A stretch of DNA of 64,000 nucleotides from positions 1,674,001 through 1,738,000 of the forward strand of contig CAVRXH010000006.1 in assembly GCA_963725175.1 (NCBI GenBank). The letters are read 5' to 3'. Below the pieces are notes generated by a model, which saw nothing but the letters and a program-made list of their open reading frames with translations, was not told where the DNA came from and did not search any database. The DNA is from DASUBV01 sp963725175 (lineage in GTDB: Bacteria; Actinomycetota; Actinomycetes; Streptosporangiales; Streptosporangiaceae). The position numbers and the translations under genes were made by a program. Below, piece by piece: positions 1 to 8,259 of the stretch (within the stretch, counting starts at the first letter, position 1; the number at the start of each line of letters is the position of its first letter).

Positions 1-2940
1 CTGGCCCGAGGACACCGGCACGACAGCGCCGTCAGGCTCCAGCACGCTGACCCTGGCGGGCAGGTTGGCCAGCCGCCACAGCCCGAACGTCTGGGTCATG
101 CTGACCGGCCGCAGCCCCGGCACGCCGTCGAGGGTCCTGGCCACCGCCTGGTTGACCGGCGCGCGCATCAGCACGAAGCCGATGTCGAAGTGGGCGAGCA
201 CCTGGCCCTGGTTGACGGCCTGCCCGCCGGCGGGCGCGATGAGCGACGCGACGGCGTTCCGCAGCGCGCGCTCGGCGGCCGGGACCGGGATCAGGTCGGC
301 GTAGCCGAGCTGCGGACTGGTACCGCGCAGCAGCTGGTAGGAGTAGCCAGGGCCCGCCGAGCTGAGCACCAGCGTGCGCACCTGGGTGCCGCGTCCGGCC
401 GAGGCGGCTACCAGGGAGGGCACGACCTGGCCCGGGGCCGGGCCGATGGGCCCGCTGATCCCGTCGAGTACCCACGAGGCGGCGGCCGCCACGGGCGCGG
501 AGCAGGCCACGAGGGCCAGCACAGCGACGAGGGCGCCGCGCGGGCTGGCCAGCCGACGAAGGCCGGACCGGCCGACCGCCAGCAGCCCGCCAAGCGAGTC
601 GCCGCACGCGGACGCGGCCAGCAGCAGGCCCGCCGCCGCCACGGCCAGCAGCGCGCCCGGCCAGACGGTGACGGCTGGGCCGCCGGTGGCCGGGTGCACG
701 CTCAGCCGGCTGGTCACCGCCGCCACGAGCAGCCCGAGCACGGCCACGGTCCAGCCGGACATGATGAGCGACCGCCGGCGAGATGCCAGCAGGGCCGCGA
801 GCGCGGCGAGCAGCAGGCCGGCCGTCACGTAGACCGTCGGCAGACCGGGACCGCCAGGGCTGAGCAGCAGCAGCGACCTGGCGGGCAGGTCCGGGCTGGC
901 CAGGCCGGGCTGCTGGGCGCCGGCCTCCAGCAGCATCCCGGCCGGGTCGCCGGCGAGCTGGAAGGTCCACGGCACGAGCAGCAGCAGCGGCGCCACGACG
1001 GCGATGCCGAGGTTGCGCAGCACCGTGCCCAGGCCGCTGGCCGTGGTGTCCTTGGCGCCGCGGCCAGCGGCACGCATCGCGCCGAGCGCCGCGGACCGCG
1101 GGCCGGCTCCTGGCGGGTCCCGCGGGCCTGGCCGCCCTGCTGCCCCGAGCGCGCGCCGGTCAGCCGCAGCGCCACGGCGGTGATCACGGCGGCCACCAGG
1201 CCGATCAGCCAGAGCAGCGGGACAAAGGCGGCCGCCACCGCCAGCGACAGGCCGGTGGCCCACGCCGCCCGCCTGGCCATCCGGGGCGGCTCGGTAAGCA
1301 TCCGGCCGGCCTGCAGGCCGATGACCGGGATGAGCGCGAACGCGACGGCGGTGCCGAGCCGGCCCGCCGCGATGGCACCGGTGGCGACCGGCAGCAGGGC
1401 ATAGCTCGCGGCGGCCCAGACCCGGACGGCGACGGACCTGGTGACCCGGCGGACCGCGAGGTAGGCGGTCATGCCCGCGATGGGCACACTGCCGAGCAGC
1501 AGCACGTCCACAGCCAGCCAGGCCTTGCCGAGCAGCACGGTGCTCAGCATCGCCAGGATGGCCAGGTAGGGCGGCGCGGTGCTCGGTGACCCGATGCCGA
1601 CCGCGTGGAAGCCCTGGAGGTAGGTGTGCCACAGCCCGGCGGCGCCGGCCGGGGCGGGCAGCAGCGCGCCGCCGCTGAGCGACCCGGCGGTGAGCACCGA
1701 TCGCTCGGCGATGATGGTGATGATCAGCAGGGCGATGAACAGCAGCACGCTCGGGCTGGTCAGGATCCGCTGCACCAGGCCGCTGTCGGTGAGCAGGAAG
1801 TCGTCGGCGTCCGGGTCCTCGGTCGCGTGGTGCGAGCCCGCGGTGTCCTGCTGCGCGCTGCTGGTCATCGCGGCGGCGAACTCCGCGATCCGGCGGAACG
1901 AGCGGCCCGGCGGCAGCTCGCTGCGCAGCCGGCCGTATGCCGCGGCCCGGCCGCGCGAGCGCAGCCGCCTGGCGCGCAGCAGGCGCAGCGGGTGCAGCAG
2001 CACGGAGGCGACCGCCGCGCTCTCGTCAAGCGCGGCGGTGACCCGCTTGGCGACCAGGAAGAACAGCGCGCGCAGCAGGGAGACGCCCGCGTTGCCGATC
2101 AGCGACCAGAGCATCGGGCGCAGCGGCAGGTTCCCGGCCAGCGTGAGCATGGCGTTGCGGCGGTCGAGGAGCTGGGCCGGCGGCCCGACCGATACCGCGC
2201 GGCGCCGCTTGCTCATCGCCTGGGCGTGGAAGACGACCGCGTCGGTGATGACCCGGACCCGGAAGCCCGCCGCGTGCACCCGCCAGCACAGGTCCACGTC
2301 CTCGCGGAACAGGCCCATGCTGGTGTCGAAGCCGCGAACCTGCTCCCACACGTCGCGGCGGACCAGCATGCCGGCGCTGCCGACGGCCAGGGTGTCCCGG
2401 TCGCCGTCGTGCTGGCCCTGGTCGACCTCGCGGGGCTCGATCCCGGTGATCCGCCGGCCGACGGTGTCGATGGTGACTCCGGCCTCCAGGATCACGTCCC
2501 GGTCGGACGAAGTCCATGACCTTGGGGCCGAGCACCGCGGCCTTGGGCGTCTCCGCCGCGCCGCGCAGTAGCTGCTCGAGCGCGTCGGCGGCCGGCTCGC
2601 AGTCGTCGTGCAGCAGCCAGATCCACTCCACCCGGTCGCCGCGCGAGGCGCCGGACGTGGCGGGCACCGGGACGTTGGCCGCCTTGTGCTGAAGCGCCCT
2701 GGCCACGGCGGCGCCGTAACCGGTCGAGCGATCCATGCCGAAGACGACGCCCTGGCCCAGCTTGCTGGCCAGCAGCCCGCCGCTGCGGTCGCGGCTGCCG
2801 GTGTCGACCGCCACCACGCGCTGCACCGGCCGGGTCTGGCCGAGCAGTGCGTCGACGACAGACGGGAGCCAGGGCGCACCGTCATGGGCGACGATGACCG
2901 CGGTGACGACATGCTGCGGATACGTATCGTTACGCGACAA
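1..2940 (-). CDS. family 2 glycosyltransferase with C-terminal membrane domain (partial, frameshifted)
   Basis: The N-terminal third is a GT-A fold glycosyltransferase: it opens with TAVIVAHDGAPWLP, has the HDDCEP acidic motif near residue 100 and a later FREDVDLCWR motif of the ED type. It is followed by many hydrophobic segments typical of large actinobacterial membrane glycosyltransferases, so it probably adds sugars to a cell-envelope polymer. The gene leaves the window at its 3' side. Two indels interrupt the frame, near 2510 and near 1090; reading across them gives a continuous protein, so I treat it as one gene. I chose the TTG at 2940 because homology begins a few codons after it, but no good ribosome site is visible and the start is uncertain. 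It is transcribed in the same direction as whiB just upstream. The sugar donor and acceptor cannot be told. Confidence 0.8.
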
Positions 2941-3150
2941 GGGAGTCCGCTTGCTGCTTCCGGGGGTCGGCCGGCAAGCCCGCCTGACGCAGACGTGGTC
3001 TTGCCCGGGCAGGGTACCCGTGAACAATACGCGAATAAGGCCCACGCCGACGGCCAGACGCCATGCTTGCCGGGCGGGCGCGGCCGGTGTGCCGCACCCG
3101 CTGTTACCCCGTGCCGGATCCCCGGCTGGATTCCCCCTCAGCCCCCTGAC

Positions 3151-3432
3151 CTAGACGGCCGCGCGCTTCAGCCTCCGCCGCTCGCGCTCCGACAGGCCGC
3201 CCCAGATACCGAAGCGCTCATCGTGCTCGAGCGCGTACTCCAGGCACTCCGCCCGGACCTCGCAGCTCCGGCACACCCGCTTTGCCTCCCTGGTGGAGCC
3301 GCCCTTCTCCGGGAAGAACGCCTCCGGATCGGTCTGCGCGCAGAGCGCCCGGTCCTGCCAGCCCGCCTCTTCGGCATCGTCAGCGCCGATGTCCATCCCG
3401 TCGTGCACCAGCGAGACGATGATGTCTGCCAC
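3151..3432 (-). CDS. whiB: WhiB-family iron-sulfur regulator (WhiB/WhiB2 type)
   Basis: A 93-residue protein with the four cysteines of the WhiB fold (one in ALCAQ, then CRSCEVRAEC) and the GIWGG turn followed by a basic C-terminus. The family binds a [4Fe-4S] cluster and partners the principal sigma factor; the WhiB/WhiB2 branch controls septation and sporulation genes. Position supports this branch: mycobacterial whiB2 also lies divergent from fbiA-fbiB. The start is a GTG at 3432 with an AGGAGG ribosome site at 3439-3444, six bases upstream, which decides the start. Family assignment is firm; the WhiB2 ortholog call rests on synteny and length. Confidence 0.93.
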   Translation of the reverse strand: MADIIVSLVHDGMDIGADDAEEAGWQDRALCAQTDPEAFFPEKGGSTREAKRVCRSCEVRAECLEYALEHDERFGIWGGLSERERRRLKRAAV

Positions 3433-3668
3433 AGCGCACCTCCTGCCCGTTCTCCAAGCCCCGTAGCCCGCGCCCCCCTACCCCGGACGCGAGAATTACA
3501 CACGTGAAATTACACGCGCGTGTCTTGCCTCGCGTCAAGCGGGATACGTGATAGAGGCCACCTTCTTGCGCTGGGATGACGGGAAAGTCCAGCCAAGATT
3601 TTTCCTGGTCACCGAGCCCGCCAGGGGGTCGCGTGGCCCGCGCTGGCCGCGATTGCGAGACTTCACGG
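3433..3668. promoter_or_regulatory. divergent whiB / fbiA promoter region
   Basis: This 236-bp gap lies between the divergent whiB and fbiA starts. It holds a locally AT-richer patch with two related elements: attacacacgtg at 3495-3506 and attacacgcgcgtg at 3509-3522, each containing a palindromic core (CACGTG and CACGCGCGTG). They could be operator half-sites for either gene. No clear -35/-10 pair could be assigned. Confidence 0.35.
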
Positions 3669-4622
3669 ATGCGCATCACCGTTCTGGCCGGCGGCGTCGG
3701 CGCCGCCCGCTTCCTGCGCGGCCTCAAGGCCGCCGCGCCCGACGCGGACATCACCGTCATCGGCAACACCGGGGACGACATCGACGCTGTTCGGCCTGCA
3801 TGTCAGCCCGGACCTGGACACCGTCATGTACACCCTGGGCGGCGGCATCAGCGAGCAGCAGGGCTGGGGCCGGACCAGGAGACCTTCACCGTGCTGCCCG
3901 AGCTGGCCGCCTACGGCGCCGGGCCGGACTGGTTCAGCCTGGGCGACAAGGACTTCGCCACCCACATCACCAGGACGGCGCTGCTGCGCGCCGGCGCCAC
4001 GCTCACCGAGGCGACCAGGACATTGTGCGAACGCTGGAACCCGGCGTGACCCTGCTGCCCGATGTCGGACGACCCGGTGCGAGACGCACGTCGTCATCGA
4101 CGAGGGCGACGGGCCCGCGCGACGGTGCACTTCCAGGAGTGGTGGGTGCGGCTGCACGCGGCCGTGCCCGCCCAGCGGATCGAGGCGTCAGGGGCGGCCT
4201 CGGCGACGCCAGCGCCCGGCGTGCTCGCCGCCATCACCTCGGCCGACTTCGTGCTGCTGCCGCCGTCCAACCCGGTGGTCAGCATCGGCACGATCCTGTC
4301 GGTGCCCCGCATCACCGAGGCGCTGCGGGCCAAGACCGTGGTCGGCGTCTCGCCGATCATCGGGGACGCGCCCGTGCACGGCATGGCCGACGCCTGCCTG
4401 GCCGCGATCGGCGTGCCGACCACCGCCGCCGCGGTCGCCGCGCACTACGGGCCGGGGCTGATCGGAGGGTGGCTGGTGGACGAGCAGGACAAGGCGGCCG
4501 TGGACGCGCCGGAGCTGGCTGGCATCGCGGTCCGCGCCCGGCCGCTGTACATGACCGACGTGGCGGCCACCGCGCAGATCGCGCAGGCCGCGCTTGACCT
4601 GGCGCTGGAGCTGAACCCGTGA
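3669..4622 (+). CDS. fbiA: FbiA/CofD, F420 side-chain transferase (several indels in this sequence)
   Basis: FbiA transfers the phospho(enol)lactyl group from its guanylated donor to the deazaflavin Fo during coenzyme F420 synthesis. The N-terminus MRITVLAGGVGAARFLRGL is the family nucleotide-binding start, followed by TVIGNTGDDI, MYTLGGGISEQQGWG, WFSLGDKDFATH, LLPPSNPVVSIGTIL and HGMADACLAAIGV. The reading frame breaks about six times (near 3783, 3873, 4043, 4060, 4078 and 4121), with insertions and deletions that largely cancel, while the encoded sequence stays family-like throughout. That pattern looks like base-calling error and not decay. It overlaps fbiB by four bases (GTGA), so the two are translationally coupled. 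Confidence 0.88.
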
Positions 4623-5902
4623 CCGGCCAGCTCACGGTGCTGCCGGTTGCCGGGCTGCCCGAGATCGCCGCCGGGGCGGACCTGGCCGCGCTGATCACCG
4701 CGGCGGCGCCCGGCCTGCGCCGACGGCGACATCCTGGTGGTGACCTCGAAGATCATCAGCAAGGCCGAGGGCCGGGTGGTGACCGGCGACCGCGAGGCCG
4801 CCATCGACGCCGAGGCGGTCCGCACCGTCGCCAGGCGCGGGCCGACCCGGATCGTCACCACCCGGCACGGGCTGGTGCTGGCCGCCGCCGGCGTGGACGC
4901 CTCCAACACCGCGCCGGGCACCGTGGTACTGCTCCCCGCCGACCCCGACGCCTCGGCCCGCCGGCTGCGGGCCGGATCGCGGAGCTGGCCGGGGTCAGCG
5001 TCGGCGTCATCGTCAGCGACACGCTCGGCCGGCCGTGGCGGACCGGGCAGACCGATACCGCGATCGGCGCGGCCGGGGTGGCGCCGCTGCGCGACCACCG
5101 CGGCCAGGCCGACACCTTCGGCAACCCGCTTGAGGTCACCGTCGCGGCGGTGGCCGACGAGCTGGCCGCCGCTGGCGACCTGGTCAAGGGCAAGACCACT
5201 GCAGATCCCCGTGGCCATCGTGCGCGGCCTGCCCGAGCTGGTCACCGCGCAGGACGGGCCGGGCGCGGCGGCGCTGATCCGGCCGGCGGCCGAGGACATG
5301 TTCCGGCTCGGCACGGCCGATGTGCTGGCCGAGCGGCGGACGGTGCGGGATTTCACCGCCGAGCCGGTCGAGCCGGCCGCGGTGCGCCGCGCCGTGGCGG
5401 CCGCGCTGACCGCGCCCGCGCCGCATCACAGCGAGCCGTGGCGGTTCGCCGTGCTGGAGTCAGCGGCGCCAGGACCGCGCTGCTCGACGCCATGCTCGCC
5501 GCCTGGCGAGGCGGACCTGGAGCGCGACGGGTTCACCGCCGGGCAGATCGCCCGCCGGGTCCGGCGCGGCGAGCCGCTGCGCCGGGCACCACTGATCATC
5601 GTCCCGTGCCTGGTCACCGACGCCGCGCACAGCTACCCAGACGCGCGCAGGAACACCGCTGAGCGGTCCATGTTCGTCGTCGCGATGGGCGCGGCCGTGC
5701 AGAACCTGCTGGTCGCCCTGGCCATCGAGGGGCTCGGCTCGTGCTGGGTGTCCAGCACGCTGTTCTGCCAGCAGGTCGCGGCGGCGGCGCTGGCCTGCCG
5801 GCGGGCTGGGAGCCGATGGGCGCCATTGGTGTCGGGCACCCGGCGGCACCGGCCCGGCCACGGCCCGAGCGCGATCCCGATGCGTTCATGCTGACGAAGT
5901 AA
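4619..5902 (+). CDS. fbiB: FbiB, bifunctional F420 glutamyl ligase / FMN nitroreductase (several indels in this sequence)
   Basis: FbiB matures F420: the N-terminal CofE-like domain adds the glutamate tail and the C-terminal nitroreductase-fold domain reduces the dehydro intermediate. The ligase domain is seen in DILVVTSKIISKAEGRVV, VSDTLGRPWRTGQTDTAIG and IPVAIVRGLPELV; the C-terminal domain begins at ERRTVRDFTAEPV and contains HHSEPWRFAVL and EGLGSCWVSSTLF. The frame is broken near 4719, 4970, 5200, 5465, 5512 and 5797, yet joining the frames recovers both domains at about 427 residues, close to the mycobacterial protein. The start is the GTG at 4619 overlapping the fbiA stop. The joined frame ends at TAA 5900-5902. 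Confidence 0.85.
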
Positions 5903-5977
5903 CGCGGGCGCGACTAACTGACTGTGCATTTAATAATGGTGAGCCGAAAAGGCGCCGGGCTGACCGGGAAAGGCTCG

Positions 5978-6884
5978 CTACAGGGACTTCATGATCTTGT
6001 TCAGCAGGCTCGCGGTATCGGCCGGAGTGTCGGCCTCGGCGCTCAGCCGGTTCATGACTTCCATGTAGTTATCGGCCTCGTCGCGGCGGTCCAGGTACAG
6101 CGCGCTGGTGAGCTGCTCGATGTAGACGATGTCGGGCAGGTCAGGCTCGGCGAACCGCAGGATCGTGAACGAGCCGCCCGCCGCCGGGTGCCCGCCCTGG
6201 CTGAACGGCATCACCTGGAGCGTGACGTGCGGCAGCTCGGCGACCTCGATCAGGTGCTTGAGCTGCGCCCGCATCACATCGCGGCCGCCGACCGGGCGGC
6301 GCAGCGCCGACTCGTCGATGACCGCCCAGATGCGCGGCGGCGTCGGCGACGTAGAGCAGCTCCTGGCGGTGCATCCGCAGGCCGACCCGGCGCTCGATCT
6401 CGCGCGGCGACGCGGCCCGGTGACCCAGCATCGTGACGCCGCGGGCGTAGTCCTCGGTCTGGAACAGGCCGGGCACGAACTGCAGCTCGTAGGTCCTGAT
6501 CAGCGAGGTCGCCTGCTCCAGGCCCACGTAGGACTCGAACCAGTCCGGCATGATGTCGTCGTACTTGGCCCACCAGCCCTGGTTGTTGGCGTGCCGGGCA
6601 AGCGTGAGCATCCGCTCCCGCTCTTTCTCGTCGGTGACGCCGTACAGGGTGAGCAGGTCAGCGACGTCGCGCTCCTTGAAGCCCACCCGGCCGTGCTCGA
6701 CCCGGCTGATCTTCGACCGGGAGGCACGGATCTCGTAGCCGGCCTTCTCCGGGGAAATGCCCTTGGCCTCGCGCAGCCGGCGGAGCTGAATTCCGAGCAG
6801 CATCCGCAGGACGGTCGGACCGCCACGCGGCTGGTCTGCGACCAGGCCGACGGGCAACTCGCCACCCGACTGAACCATGTTCAT
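5978..6884 (-). CDS. XRE-family regulator with DUF5753 domain (one indel)
   Basis: The N-terminal part is a lambda-repressor-like helix-turn-helix (LGIQLRRLREAKGISPEKAG through SKISRVEHGRV, about residues 20-75), followed by a DUF5753 ligand-like domain (WFESYVGLEQA, FVPGLFQTEDYARGV, LPHVTLQVMPFSQGGHP). Such proteins pair with small DUF397 proteins in actinomycete developmental and antibiotic control (the WhiJ-type systems), and a DUF397 gene lies just upstream. One indel near 6335 splits the frame between the two halves of DUF5753. I took the ATG at 6884, preceded by GGGAGCGGG. Its target is unknown. Confidence 0.85.
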
Positions 6885-6977
6885 CCCGCTCCCAGAGCCA
6901 CAGGTGAGGCCGGGCGACCCCACATCCCCCCCGGAGTCGCGGCACGCCTCCCATGCGCCGCCGCGACGATCCGCACT

Positions 6978-7019
6978 AGCTCAAGCACCGCCTTCACGAG
7001 CTCAAGCACCGCCTTCACG
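6978..7019. repeat. 21-bp direct repeat, two copies
   Basis: A 21-bp unit (agctcaagcaccgccttcac plus g) occurs twice back to back at 6978-6998 and 6999-7019, identical in both copies. It lies in the gap upstream of the XRE regulator and downstream of the DUF397 gene. It could be an operator pair for the regulator or a chance duplication. Confidence 0.6.
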
Positions 7020-7151
7020 CGAGCCGCGGGACAACGCCGTCCCGCGAGGTTGATGGCGCACTGTGCACCTTATCATCCACCGCGCTAAACGGCCTGTGCC
7101 AGATTTTCACTGATGTCGCATGAAACGTCTCCCGTCTCAGGACATTACCTA

Positions 7152-7388
7152 CTACGCCCCAGCAAGGTCGTCGAACTCGCCGTTCCGCACGCCGGCCAGA
7201 AACGCCGCCAGCTCCGCGCGGGTGTAGACGAGCGCCGGACCCGCGGGATGACGCGAATTCCGGACAGCCACATCCCCGTCCGGAAGTGCCGCCAGCTCCA
7301 CGCAATTGCCGCTGGGGTTGCTTGCCTGGCTCTTGCGCCACCCCGTCACCCCGAGCTGATCGGCCGGCGCACCGTTCGCGAACTGCAT
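7152..7388 (-). CDS. DUF397 domain protein
   Basis: A 78-residue protein with the DUF397 hallmarks: GWRKSQASNPSGNCVELA, then DGDVAVRNSRHPAGPALVYT and a C-terminal helix AELAAFLAGVRNGEFDDL. DUF397 proteins are small partners, sometimes described as antitoxin-like or co-regulators, of XRE/DUF5753 proteins; one such gene lies downstream on the same strand. The ATG at 7388 is preceded by GAGGGAGAG, a fair ribosome site. The gap of about 270 bp to the XRE gene means they may be separately transcribed. Confidence 0.85.
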   Translation of the reverse strand: MQFANGAPADQLGVTGWRKSQASNPSGNCVELAALPDGDVAVRNSRHPAGPALVYTRAELAAFLAGVRNGEFDDLAGA

Positions 7389-7559
7389 GTTCTCTCCCTC
7401 GCCTGGTATCGTGAAGCACGGAGCACCTGCACGTGCACCTGCACGGCGCGAACGAGCGGTGCGCGTAGCAGGATAACAGGAGAGATGCACGTGCAACTGC
7501 GCTTGCAGCGGGCTTGTGCATGAGGCAGGATTCAACTGGCCGAAACCTACGCAGAAGCG
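7389..7559. promoter_or_regulatory. divergent region with paired TGCACGTGCA palindromes
   Basis: Between the DUF397 gene and the divergent ATPase gene, the 10-bp palindrome TGCACGTGCA occurs twice, at 7428-7437 and 7486-7495, set 58 bp apart. Their placement suggests operators serving both promoters, perhaps for the XRE regulator. A very short reading frame (ATG at 7485, 12 codons to TGA 7521-7523) with AGGAG two bases upstream overlaps the second palindrome; its spacing is poor and I do not claim it is translated. Confidence 0.45.
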
Positions 7560-8195
7560 ATGGAGCTTCCTGTAACCGTGATGACAGCACACCCGGTCCA
7601 CCACCACCAGGTCGCCAGCGCGTCGGCGGCCTGGCAGTGGCTGCACAGGGCCGCTGAGATGGCCGCCGCGGCGACCGGCTCGGCGAACGCCTACCCGGTC
7701 GGCGACGGCCCGGTGACCGGAACTGTCCCGGCGGCCGACCCAAGTGCGTCAGGTGCCGCTCCGCTGCCCGATTCGCCCGAGTGGCCGTGCTATCCACGAA
7801 TTGCGATGCGCACGCCGGGCACCGCGCCCAGCTGCATCTCGGCCGCCCGCCGGTTCACCTCCCGGACGCTCGAGCGCTGGGGCGTGGCCGACCGCGAGCC
7901 CGATGTCGCCGTGGTCGTCTCTGAGCTGCTGTCCAACGCCCTGCGGCACGGGCTGCGCACGCCCGCCTACTCGATGGGCCGCCCGATCAGGCTCGGCCTG
8001 GTGCACGCCGGCCCGGCCGTGGTCTGCGCGGTGGCCGACCCGAGCGATGAGATGCCCGTTCCGCGCGAGCCGTGCTGGCTGGACGAGTCGGGACGAGGCC
8101 TGCACGTGATCGCCTCGCTCAGCGACCAGTGGGGCTCGTGCAGCGCGCCGGGCCGCCCCGGCAAGGTCGTCTGGGCCACCTTCGCCACCGCCTGA
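7560..8195 (+). CDS. ATP-binding protein, anti-sigma/serine-kinase-like (HATPase fold)
   Basis: A 211-residue protein whose C-terminal two thirds is a GHKL ATPase domain of the RsbW/SpoIIAB kind: the N box is ELLSNALRHG and the G box DESGRGLHVIASLSD. Streptomycetes carry many of these small kinase-like proteins, frequently beside XRE/DUF397 pairs as here, and they are thought to act in sigma-factor or developmental switches. The first 60 residues are low-complexity and not conserved. The ATG at 7560 is the first in frame; an ATG at 7581 is also possible. Partner and substrate are not visible. Confidence 0.8.
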   Translation: MELPVTVMTAHPVHHHQVASASAAWQWLHRAAEMAAAATGSANAYPVGDGPVTGTVPAADPSASGAAPLPDSPEWPCYPRIAMRTPGTAPSCISAARRFTSRTLERWGVADREPDVAVVVSELLSNALRHGLRTPAYSMGRPIRLGLVHAGPAVVCAVADPSDEMPVPREPCWLDESGRGLHVIASLSDQWGSCSAPGRPGKVVWATFATA

Positions 8196-8259
8196 CGCAG
8201 AACCTGGCTTCAGCGGCCGAGCCCTGCCGTCCAGGCAGACGGCAGCAAGCGCCGCCCGA

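Noticed and set aside
3669..5902. fbiA and fbiB as pseudogenes
   Set aside because: Motifs are conserved across every indel and many indels compensate; fbiC is intact, so error is more likely than decay.
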